Origin: Larix sibirica | Taxonomy: Eukaryota > Streptophyta > Pinopsida > Pinales > Pinaceae | Assembly: GCA_004151065.3 (NCBI GenBank) | Contig: NWUY0300092372.1 | Coordinates: 1 to 16,986, forward strand | DNA: 16,986 nucleotides | Direction of reading: 5' to 3' | In this document: positions 8,251-16,974 of the stretch, one piece after another | Layout of the letters: each line of letters opens with the position of its first letter | Position numbering within the stretch: position 1 is the stretch's first letter | The notes under the pieces: model-generated | Told to the model about the DNA's origin: nothing | Database searches by the model: none | Seen by the model: the letters and a program-made list of their open reading frames with translations, nothing else | Program-made: the position numbers and the translations under genes

Positions 8251-9050
8251 ACCCGACGGTGGAAAATAGCACCCCAAGGCGATGAACGCTATTGGAAGGT
8301 GAATAATAACACTTGAAGGTGAAAAGTAAATAACTAATCAAAGGCAACTCTCTTAAAAAGTTGAAACGGGGAAACGATTGTGGCTTTGGAAACAAAACTT
8401 TTCAAAATTTTAGGAAACAAGGAAACAATATACTAATATTTTAAAAAATACTTAAAATTTAAAAATCCTAAATCATTCATAATTTTTTTTTAAAAGAAAA
8501 AAAACTCAATATTTAAACACTTTACATATAATTAAAATATATCAATGAACTATTCAACTATCGTGGAAGTGAGAACAAAGATGACAGTATGAGGGCACAA
8601 CCAAGATGTCTTTTGACATATTAGAGTTCCAAAGGTTTTGGCATGATTTGCTATAACTTCCCTCTTTCTTTAAAAAAAAATGCTTGCTATAACTATGGGT
8701 ACCTTTTACTATTTAGGGCAAGGATGATCAACAACAACCATTTTAGTTCATTGCACTTTTCAGTTGTCTTTGGTGATCGACTTTGAACATCTGAAAATAT
8801 TGTCATACCATTGATGGATATTTTTCTTGCCTTTATAGGTACCCAGACTAGTTTGCATAGCCTTGAACCTAACGACCATATTAGGCTAATTAATGACCCA
8901 GTAATGGTGTATGATAAATAACAACTGCCCATTAAGAGTGAGTTATAAATGTCTTTAATGATCACCAAGGGACCACAAAATTGAGCCTAACCACCATAAC
9001 ACCAATTATGATAACTTACTTTTGGCAATGAGTTATGACCATTCAAAAAC
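8251..9050. other. AT-rich intergenic stretch, nothing recognised
   Basis: Very A/T-rich, with homopolymer runs around 8480-8515 and 8671-8680. The minus-strand open frame at 8693-8968 has no recognisable motif. Confidence 0.5.
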
Positions 9051-9059
9051 TTGCATGAG

Positions 9060-10600
9060 AGACCCCACTATAACGTCCCTGTCATGGGTAGGTGACCAAC
9101 CCACACTCACTCACCCATCGAAGAGCTCAGGGGCATGGGAAACCGACATGCCTGACACGATTAAGAGATGGATCAATGCATTTGGGCACACTCAGGAGCA
9201 TGCAAGGCAACCGCGGGCAATGATGGATTGGGTGTGAGCATGGATCTTTTGGTAGTGGGGCATGCGACCAAGAGGCTTCAGCAAGTCAGCAAAGGCTTTG
9301 GCAGAAAAGGATTCAACAAGCAGTAAAGTGGAAGAGATGCCATTGGGTCCATTTGCCTAAGGTGTAGTGGTAAGACACCTTCAACAAGGGAAAAATGGTT
9401 GTATACCACATTGGGCACATATGAACGCTATCGGCACGAGACTTGAGTTCGTGGACAAAGGCACTAAGACGCATGTCAAAGAATTATCAAAGCAGTTAGT
9501 AGAGTGGTGCACCCAAGAGGGGCATTTGGAGAAGCACCCAAGTGTTGGAAACTGGGTAGTAGAGTTACCGATGACCCTTTGGGCCAATCGTAGGGAGAGT
9601 GCCCACTATCCTTGGAGTTTCCCAAGCGATGCCTCCCTTAGCTTGGGTTCCCACTTATGAGGAGAATGCCTTATATTTGGGAGCACTTGAGGAAAAAAAT
9701 CCAAGCATGGCAAGTGAAACATGCCAGAGACTAAGGAGGTGAGTAAGGCCTTAGGTCTGTGGCAAGCTAGCAAAGACAATTGTTGAAGGAGGCAAAGTAC
9801 CCAATTCTTACAGGGAGCAGTCCTGGGTTGAAGGGTTGCCACAAGCAGACTGTCCAAAGAAAAGGCTAAGGGATCAAGCTTGCCAATGGAGTAGAGTTGT
9901 GGGAGGCGACCCAAAAACGTTGATGACGCTGTGTGGCAAATTTGTGGGAGACAACGAAGCATATTGGTAGTGAGCTCATGGGAGAATAGTGGCGCTAGGA
10001 TATGGTGCGATTAGTGGCATAGTTTCATTGGGAGCAGGTGGAACCCTCAACAGAGTCAGGTCGTTAGCAACAGTCTCCCCTGTCAACAAGCACAATGCTT
10101 TGGTAACTAGAACTGAAGTTTGCCCATTTGCTTAGGCATAGTTGTTGGTTGTAAGAAGGGTTTCGACAAGAAGGTGTTGAACCCGTGCTTTGTATCTCCA
10201 TTGTATCATTCTTTGCATACTTTATTAAAAAGGCTTGTCAGTGCTTGGTTTGGGCACCACACATATATGTGTTGTTCTTGTGTTCTTGTGTATGTGTTTA
10301 TGGCATGAAGGGCTAAGTAACATAACAAGTTAAGCATAACCAAGTGAACAACACATAATAATAAGTCCAACTGTAGATTGGGTAAGGTCGTTGGGTGTAG
10401 CATGTCCAAGTGACAGGTAGCTCAAGGTGAAGGTATGGGCATGCCTTGAGTAAAGAGGCGTAGTCCACAAACTGAGTAAATGCAAGGGACCAAGTCTTTG
10501 TACCGAAAGATGGGTGGTGTCGCACGACATCTAGGGACCAACAAGAAAAAGTTGGGTGTTCTCTAGGGTTGTGACACCCACTCTTATGGTCAACTCCACT
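9060..10600. mobile_element. GC-richer block, possible decayed LTR-retroelement sequence
   Basis: Base composition changes abruptly: this block is near half G+C by eye, while the flanks are about one third. The left edge (ataacgtccc at about 9070) and right end (tgtgacaccc at about 10571) each resemble the TGTAAC(G/A)(T/C)CCC start common in plant Ty3-type LTRs, though the left one reads TATAACG. No integrase, RT or protease motif was found, and no primer-binding site. The longest plus frame here (9367-9660, 97 codons) contains HWAHMNAIGTRLEFVD and is unrecognised. The block is better explained as an old insertion than as host genes. Confidence 0.35.
10125..10195 (+). mobile_element. Weak tRNA-derived SINE-like unit
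   Basis: ttaggcatagttgttggttg at about 10131 resembles a pol III A box, and gtgttgaacccgtgc at about 10175 a degenerate B box, at a plausible spacing. A related start, cctaaggtgtagtggtaag, occurs at about 9357 but has no B box in range. The evidence is thin. Confidence 0.25.
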
Positions 10601-10869
10601 CTTACTAATCATTTTTTTAGTAATTTTCTCCTGGCTCTACATATTATGACATTTATCCTTAGTTCCTCCAAGCACCTTGTATGTTACTGATAATGTAATG
10701 TTCCCCAAAACTTACATACACAATGAAAATTTGTGCATTTAACCAGCCCTACATTTATATTTTAGGCCCAATATGTATATTTTTTCTGAACCCTTTAGGT
10801 GCCTCCTCACTTTGGGAATGCCACTAGTGGTGAATGGTGCTAGAGTATAACATGTACCCTAACCAAGAG

Positions 10870-10975
10870 GGACTCTGCCAGACTTGAACCCATGACCTCT
10901 CATTGATCATCGCCTTGAAATTGATTGGTTCAAACCAATTGAGCCTAACCCATTGGGCTAGGCCCACTACCATGT
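10870..10975 (-). mobile_element. tRNA-derived SINE-like unit
   Basis: On the minus strand, TAGCCCAATGG (10960-10950) fits a pol III A box and GGTTCAAGTCT (10890-10880) fits a B box (consensus GGTTCGANTCC). The boxes are about 60 bp apart, longer than in a tRNA, because of an AT-rich insert containing the inverted repeat attggtt/aaccaat (about 10924-10939). There is no foldable cloverleaf, so this is a SINE or tRNA relic and not an active tRNA gene. The SINE tail and target duplications were not located. Confidence 0.6.
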
Positions 10976-11369
10976 TTAGGTATATATCCATATACATTTA
11001 ATCTATCCTACGCCCATGGATATTGTAGTCGTATTCCCTCGCTGTAGAGAGTGTTTATGCCAATGGTACACAATGCCCTATGAAAGAAGACTGATGTGAA
11101 CAGCATGAGCCCTACGATGTGGACTTCATTTCTTCTTATTTCAGAATTTCCCCATTTTACAATCCCCTTTCCACAATGCATCACTTAACTGGCTTATTGT
11201 TGTCCAAGAACAATGATAACTATGGTTTTAAACTTTTATGATATACATGCCATCAAATAACATGAAATTCACACATTTAAAAATTATCATGGTAATGAAT
11301 CAGAGTACCCACAGAAGCAGCTACAACCATAATTATGATGTATAGGCAATTAAATTTAAGAGTTTTGTC

Positions 11370-11465
11370 AATGGGGCTTTGTAGGCTGGTAAACAGGGGT
11401 GTTGTTATTCCCCTCACCAAGGTTTAAATCCTCCTGAGGACATGTTTACCCTTCGTGGGATGGCA
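11370..11465 (+). mobile_element. SINE-like unit, plus orientation
   Basis: A B-box-like GGTTTAAATCC lies at 11421-11431, preceded by an A-box-like stretch around gtaggctggtaaacagg (11381-11397). Sequence after the B box (cct..tgagga catg, then cgtgggat) lines up with the minus-oriented unit at 11880-11980, so both belong to one SINE family. The A box is degenerate. Confidence 0.5.
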
Positions 11466-11879
11466 TGCTGGCATAAGCAGCCCGTTTAATGCATTCGGGG
11501 CTAGGTGCAAGTCCTGTATGAATTTGATGGAATAGATATCCCCAACTGCAGTTGCTTAGCTGAAGGGTGATTTTGTAGCATCTCGGACACCACTGCTTCA
11601 TTGTAATATCCCAAGTTGTTAGGTGTATCGTGTTTGTGTTTATATATATGAAGGGAAACATCCCAATGGACTGAAAACATGGAACAATGCTGCCCCATCC
11701 TCTAGCTTTTTTATTAGTGAAGATGAGCTTGCTTGTTCTAAGCCAGTTCAGATTACAAAGTAACTGCCCACAGGCTACAACAATGATTGGCACAAAGCTC
11801 AAGAAGGCACTAATCCACCAACATCTAAGAAGGCAGATGCCCCACAGGCTGCAAAACCACAAGCCACACCTGGCAGATC

Positions 11880-11980
11880 CCACATAGGGGAGGAGCATGC
11901 CCACCAGGATTTGAACCTGGGTCACTCCACGGAATCTGCTCCAAGTTGCTGCTAGACCACAGCCCAGATCACAGCCCAGT
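11880..11980 (-). mobile_element. SINE-like unit, minus orientation
   Basis: On the minus strand, TGGTCTAGCAGC (11959-11948) is a good A box and GGTTCAAATCC (11917-11907) a near-perfect B box, 31 bp apart as in tRNAs. A short tandem duplication of gggctgtg(a/g)tct precedes the A box. The 196-codon minus-strand open frame over 11446-12036 reads through this unit and is not a real gene. Confidence 0.65.
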
Positions 11981-12860
11981 GGATGGAAGCATTCAACACA
12001 CACACATAATAAAGTTTTTTGGGTGCTGAAATCCATACCTTAATGCTTGATAGGGGCATTCATGATGACAATGAATTCCACCATCTAATGCATTCAGAAT
12101 TATAGCCATGGCGGGAATATAAATCAGCTGATGATTATACTGAATATCTGGATACAACATGGCCTGTGCCAAAAGATTGATAATGGAAGAGTTAACCATG
12201 GAATTTTTCTACAGACGAGGTACAAAACCATTTGCATGCTTGGCCCAAACAAGGGAAATTGGCTGTTCTTGTTTACTGCATCAGTGGTTTAAGCATTGCC
12301 GTTGTCCAACTTGTCCTCGTTAAATTTCAATAAATCTCACGTCCTAATGTGCATTTTCCATTCCTTTTTAAACCAACTCTTGAACTTTCTTTTGATTTTG
12401 TAGTCAAGAAACAATGCAGTTTTTTCCGGTCATGGTTGATTTCATACTAATTTTGATGATCTTCTTAAAGGAAATTACTTGTTTTTGACTTTTGGTATTC
12501 CATTCATAAGTGCATTAAGGGAACTTTACTGTAGCATGAATCAAAGCAATGAATGATCAAATATGTTATGAAGCTGGACCATTGGTCAACGGTACATTGA
12601 ATGTATGCTATAAGCAATTATGGTAAATCCCCTTTAATGAGAAGTGAATGTAATGGAAATAGTTGCAAGATCCTATCCAGGCATATTTTCATCATCTTTA
12701 TAGTGGGTGAGTTTTATCCTCCTGAAAGTAATTGTATTGTTTGGTAGTTGCCCTATATTGCCCTTGTCCTCATTAATACTTCTAGTTACAATATGGTAGG
12801 AAACGGGCAGTAGCTAAGATATTTCTAACCCAGAGAATAAATTGGAATTGTGCTTTCTGC
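11981..12860. other. No gene recognised; possible intron or intergenic DNA
   Basis: AT-rich with no open frame of recognisable family. If the host gene ending at 13527 extends upstream, this would be intron. Confidence 0.4.
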
Positions 12861-12866
12861 TGCCAG

Positions 12867-12895
12867 AAGAAAAAGCTAGAAAGGAAGATGCTACA
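12867..12895 (+). other. Very tentative microexon candidate upstream of the terminal exon
   Basis: A pyrimidine-rich acceptor (ctttctgctgccag, ending 12866) is followed by a purine-rich 29-base stretch that reads KKKLERKMLQ and, if spliced before GTTTTAG, would leave phase 2 and join the terminal exon as ...KMLQ-IDEEIARRK. The composition fits the charged helix of the terminal exon. The donor is weak and the exon is very short. Confidence 0.2.
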
Positions 12896-13283
12896 GTTTT
12901 AGATTTGGTGCAATGCACACATTGCTGGGATACATATAGATTTTTATGCATGACTCTTTGTGATATCAGTCACTTGAACTGCCTCATTCAGCACTGCATT
13001 GCAAGTATGACATAATATTCTTTCTTCATAGGTTTCTCGTCCAACAGACGAGGATTTTAGTCTAATAATGTTGGCTTTTTGAGTAATCCCTTGATACTCC
13101 CATTTTGAGGAAATGTTAGCCATGAGTGACACAAACTTGTTGACACTATAACTGCATGCTTTTCTGGTCATCATCATAGTCATTGGAAGCTTTGAAGCTT
13201 AAACAAGTATGAGTTAATTGGGCAATCTTGTCTTTATTTTAATGGTGTCAAGCATTGTTTGTGATCTTGGTGTCTTCTTGCAG

Positions 13284-13527
13284 AATTGATGAAGAGATTG
13301 CAAGAAGAAAAACGATAGTTGAAGGCAGCTTCAAAGATTCTGAAGAATATGAACGTGAAAGGCAAGAACTTATTAAAATGCACGACAAAAGGAGAAGGGA
13401 CATCAAACTAATACAGTTACAGAACGAAGTAGCCTTTGAGAAGGAATTGGAGCGAGAGAGAGTTGAACTCCTGGAGAAGTATCTAAAGAGAACGCAAGAA
13501 GTAGACAATGTTGCTGTTCAGTTGTAA
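13284..13527 (+). CDS. Terminal exon of a host gene, charged coiled-coil C-terminus
   Basis: The exon follows a good acceptor, tgtcttcttgcag, ending at 13283 and preceded by T-rich sequence. It starts at the third base of a codon and runs 80 full codons to TAA at 13525-13527. The peptide begins IDEEIARRKTIVEGSFKDSE and continues through EYERERQELIKMHDKRRRDI to end in VDNVAVQL. It is extremely rich in Glu, Arg and Lys with regular Leu/Ile spacing, so a long amphipathic or coiled-coil helix is likely. There is no ATG before the charged stretch, so the start lies in upstream exons. Codon use and lack of stops contrast with the surrounding DNA. I do not recognise the family. The opposite-strand frame at 13248-13508 is its shadow. 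Confidence 0.72.
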
Positions 13528-13840
13528 AGGTCGAAGAATTTCTATGCATTTAAATAGGCATGCTTTATATTAGAACCGCTTGAAAAGCTACCCATGGAGA
13601 GAACAAGGAAACTTCTGTAGTCATGCATTTGTTTTGTATCTTATTGCCATGTGATCACGAAAAATCGGGAAAACTGAACCATAGGGTTGATGTGTTCCTT
13701 AGGTTTGAACACTACTAGCACATGCACTGCCATTGTATAATGTCTTTTGCCTTTTGATGAGAATGCTGGATCACTTTTTTTTGTTACAAGTGTCCCTTCT
13801 AAATACACAACAAATGTTTAAGAAAATAAGATATTATTAA
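13528..13840 (+). other. Probable 3' untranslated region of the host gene
   Basis: The sequence after the TAA is AT-rich and non-coding. No canonical AATAAA is present close by; gaaaataag and ttattaaag near 13823-13840 are possible plant-type polyadenylation signals. The end is a guess. Confidence 0.3.
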
Positions 13841-14424
13841 AGAGTTTCTGTTTTGTTATCCTGTATGGTCCTTTAGATATGGTTTCCTTGGTTCTTGGTT
13901 GGAAGGCTAGAAGGTAGAGCAGAATTAACTTCAAAGTTCAACTTGGGTGTATTGGATAGATAATTTGAAATCATGTATGGTTGGAATTACATTTTTCTTT
14001 GGAATTGTTTATAATGCTAATGACGATAGCCGTTGTTCACGAGTTCAGACCTTGAACTACTCCGATAAATTTCAGTGATCCTATAGGGGAAAATATGCAA
14101 TAGATTTTGTCCATTTTGAATAGATGCAGTTCATAATAGGGAGCTTTATGTTTGAACCTTTTTTTAAATTAAGAAAGATGATCTTTTCTGATTGTCATGA
14201 TAAATGGACGTAGTAACGTACTCATATACAATATATAGATGTATAATTATTCATTCGTCCGTGACCTTGGCTGTGTGTGCCATAATGCGTGTGTGCACTG
14301 AACCAAGACCCTATTGGTGTACATTATATAATGGATGACTTATCATTTGTACTTTCATTTACTTGAGTGTTTTTCTATTAATAATTTTGGAACCAAGATG
14401 GTAGTTTGTAGCGCATTGAGGTAA
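13841..14424. other. Intergenic stretch, nothing recognised
   Basis: AT-rich, no supported open frame or repeat seen. Confidence 0.5.
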
Positions 14425-14761
14425 GAGCAAGACAGGTATGTGGATGATCCAACATATGGTGAGAATGAGCATGAGGTAGAGCATGAAGGCAACGAAAGTG
14501 ATAATCCATCGCAGGGTGAAAATTTGCAGTTGTTTGAAAACGAGGACAATCTAGGCGACGGTGAATATCCAGCATGAGGTGAAAATGAGTAGGAAATATA
14601 AGACGAAGATATCCAAGATAAAGTTCTGCAACAAATAAATAATGAAAAGAAAATGTCCAGTGGTTGGAAGATGAGGACAATCAGGTGAAAATCAGGCACA
14701 CGGTGAAAATGCGTAGGATTTATAAGACGGAGTTAGCCCATATGAAGTTGAAAATGCCTAG

Positions 14762-14818
14762 AAATTATAAGATGAAGATAGCCAAGATAGAATTATAAGA
14801 TGAAGATAGCGAAGATAA
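14762..14818. repeat. 28-bp tandem duplication in the acidic pseudogene
   Basis: aattataagatgaagatagc occurs twice, about 28 bp apart (from 14763 and from 14791), followed by (c/g)aagata. Twenty-eight is not a multiple of three, so the duplication moves the reading frame. Confidence 0.85.
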
Positions 14819-15097
14819 AATTATACAACAAAATGGTGAGAAGAAAGATGAACGTGACCCTTCAAATACAGTAATGATAGATGACAAATCTATACTCAGT
14901 ACAACAATCCCCAAGGTTTTAGAGGTTCGTCCTCATTATAATATTGACTATAGTGGCCATAATCATGTAGACAGGTTCCTCTGTGATGATGTTACATTTA
15001 AAAAGAAGTTAACTCATTTGAGTTCCATTTTGGATTTCCTTTTGTGCACTAATTCCAAATCTGATATCCAATGCTTCAAAAACTTTCCATTTAAAGC

Positions 15098-15155
15098 CTC
15101 TTGTCACATTAGACGATGCAAATTAGAGCGTCTTGTCACATTACACGATCCAAAC
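15098..15155. repeat. Short two-copy duplication, 32-bp period
   Basis: tcttgtcacatta(g/c)acgat(g/c)caaa occurs from about 15099 and again from about 15131, at the 3' end of the acidic pseudogene, giving repeated peptide-like stretches before its stop. Confidence 0.75.
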
Positions 15156-15158
15156 TAA

Positions 15159-15662
15159 CATTTGGATGCCTTGTCTTTATTCATTTAGTTTTAGTTTCGC
15201 ATAATTTATGTCATGGATTCGTTGTTTTTTGTGTTGATTTCTTTTGATCTCATTTAATTCACTGAGCTGAATGATGTATTTATTGGCTACTAAATTCCCA
15301 ATATAAATCATACATTCCCATTACAAATCACGAACTTCCGAAAAGTTATAATCAATTACAGATATGCATTTTTAATGTATATCTAGAAAGGGTTTTAATT
15401 TATTACAAATATGCATAGATTACTCATAATTATATGATTTTTGTTTGAAGCTTTAATTATACAGGTAAATAAATTGCAGTAGAGGACTTGCATTCACATT
15501 TATAGCTTTATAAATTGAATTGTTTGCTTATGATTGCATTAATTCTGCATTAAAATTCATGATGGTGAAATTGGAATTGTTTTGGGACTGGAATAAGATA
15601 ATGTGCATGCCATGAACGAAATTAACACGAGTACATTTATCTTGATAGAATGATTTAAGGAC
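15159..15662. other. AT-rich intergenic stretch, nothing recognised
   Basis: Strongly A/T-rich, with no open frame, tRNA-like box or repeat structure supported. Confidence 0.5.
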
Positions 15663-15930
15663 ACATCATATCTTACTTTACATAACAATCTTCTCATATA
15701 TAGGATATAAAAACCTTCTCCTATATATAGGATAAAAATGAGGTTATAAAAAAAACTAGAGAATCTATTCCATTATATTGCCCATGAGTCAATGACACTA
15801 CATACCTTGCTTTACATAACAACCTTCTCACATATATAGGATATAACAACCTTCTTTATATAAGATAAAAAGGTGGATATAGAAGATTCTAGGAGTTACT
15901 AGATACTCTGCTCATTGTATTGCCCTTGTA
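15663..15930. repeat. Diverged two-copy duplication, about 130 bp
   Basis: Copies at about 15663-15786 and 15797-15930 share ttacataacaa(t/c)cttctc, atatataggatata, accttct, ggataaaaa-like, ctaga-like and tattgccc blocks in the same order. Within each copy the segment aacaaccttctc plus tatataggata is itself repeated, so an older shorter repeat lies inside a larger one. Confidence 0.75.
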
Positions 15931-16329
15931 CAAAATGCCTACACCTTTAGGAAAATGTGTAAAGGGTTGGAGAAACTAGGCATATATAAAGGACATATAG
16001 GACATATGTGGTGTTGCAATTTTGTAAATTGATAAATTTGATTCATTGTTTTTGTTTTCATCTCTCTTTCAATTCATTGAGTTTGTTGAATTTATTGGTT
16101 ATTACATTTTTAAATATTATTGCAAATCATAAGTTTTTGAAAGAATGTAATTTAAACTCACTTTCATAAATGCTCATTTGGTACATTTAAAGCCAACAAC
16201 TTAAATCTACCTACAAAAAATCCACTTGTAGTTTTCTTGGTTTCTTCAATTGATATTAACTCCTTGATGTCTTTATCTTTTTCTAAGTTGATTATAACAC
16301 ATGTCATAAGTGTTTGAAGTGGGACCAGA

Positions 16330-16450
16330 AGCCCTTATGTTGATCATCCTTAGGCCATTATCCATTTACTAAATCCAATCATAAACAATAAGCTCTTATT
16401 TTGATCATCCTTAGGCTATTATCCATTTCCTAAATCCAATCATAAACAAT
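16330..16450. repeat. Two-copy tandem duplication, 61 bp
   Basis: Copies at 16330-16390 and 16391-16450 share ttgatcatccttagg, attatccattt and ctaaatccaatcataaacaa. They differ at only about five positions, so this is one of the younger duplications in the window. Confidence 0.93.
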
Positions 16451-16877
16451 TGTTTAGATCTTGATAAGCACCTTGAAGGATCGGGAATATAAATTTCTTA
16501 TGGGCATGCAACATCTAGCTATAATATATACAACTAAGTCAAATGAACTATTGCATAATCCACATTAGCATTCCAAAGAACTTCACTCTTGTAAAAGAGG
16601 TGCTCAAAGAGAGATCCTTGTGTAGTAGAATTTTATCCTTGTTAATGATAAGAGGTGAATCAACTTCATGTAATGTGAATCATTGTCTTATGGGCTTAGT
16701 TTGTATGATACAACTAGAAAAACGAGGAGAAATTCCAAATGGATAAGTATAAGGTGGCAGATTTCACTAAATTCATATTGGTTGGCATAACACTGTGGCT
16801 ACCAACTATAAGCCTTCTTTTGTATTTGATTTTCTTGATAAGAAAATTTCCAAATATCTTATTGTCAATGACTTCAC
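16451..16877. other. No gene supported
   Basis: The plus frame at 16543-16746 begins with ATG and runs 67 codons without any recognisable motif. A later frame (about 16778-16880) reads WHNTVATNYKPSFVFDFLDK, which is open but unidentified. Neither is sufficient for a gene call. Confidence 0.4.
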
Positions 16878-16974
16878 AATGATGATGATGATGATGATGA
16901 TGACGATGATGAATATGATGATGATGATCATGTTGTTGATGATGATGAAGATGATGATGATGATGAGGATGATG
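16878..16974. repeat. GAT/ATG trinucleotide microsatellite with interruptions
   Basis: GAT units run almost without break, with interruptions GAC, GAA-TAT, CAT-GTT-GTT, GAA and GAG. In the GAT frame all but the middle interruptions still encode Asp or Glu. A TGA at about 16869 closes that frame upstream, and the window ends 12 bases after the repeat, so coding status is open. Confidence 0.92.

Larger units (their letters stand above)
14425..15158 (+). pseudogene. Broken gene for an acidic, repeat-containing protein
   Basis: The plus strand reads an acidic peptide from 14425 (EQDRYVDDPTYGENEHEVEH and on, rich in Glu, Asp, Asn and Gly) with motifs of the type GEN-(E/A)-stop-x-(I/L)-stop-DED-x-QD. 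The frame has stops at 14575-14577 (TGA), 14590-14592 (TAG) and 14599-14601 (TAA). It then slips through two more frames near 14660-14684, with stops at 14714, 14723, 14759 and 14768, and slips again within a 28-bp duplication at about 14762-14817. From 14799 a frame is open for 119 codons: DEDSEDKIIQQNGEKKDERD, then SILSTTIPKVLEVRPHYNID and FLCDDVTFKKKLTHLSSILD, ending at TAA 15156-15158. The family is unknown. It may be a relic of a host gene or of a transposon-borne gene. Opposite-strand frames at 14355-14699 are shadows. Confidence 0.5.

Noticed and set aside
9357-9400. tRNA-like A box cctaaggtgtagtggtaag as a tRNA gene or SINE
   Set aside because: No B box at usable distance and no cloverleaf fold.
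10313-10612. A 99-codon minus-strand open frame in the GC-rich block
   Set aside because: No motif and no composition bias; it overlaps another frame of similar quality.
11446-12036. A 196-codon minus-strand open frame, the longest after the LINE
   Set aside because: It reads through the minus-oriented SINE-like unit, and its translation is Cys/Trp/Leu-rich with no motif; it is a chance frame.
12815-13015. Plus frame reading ENKLELCFLLPEEKARKEDA and beyond
   Set aside because: No start codon near its beginning, no good donor in phase, and the second half is not protein-like.
14575-14770. Reading TAG and TAA as glutamine by an alternative genetic code
   Set aside because: The frameshifts and the ordinary plant context point to a pseudogene; elsewhere TAA ends the host exon at 13527 normally.
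16508-16532. Match of atctagctataatata to the LINE ORF2 region at about 732-747
   Set aside because: Only a short AT-rich stretch matches, the flanks do not align and the translation shows no endonuclease motif.
16778-16880. WHNTVATNYKPSFVF as a Ty3-type integrase motif
   Set aside because: Only W-x-N-T agrees with the integrase pattern; the expected PFE and YG residues are absent.
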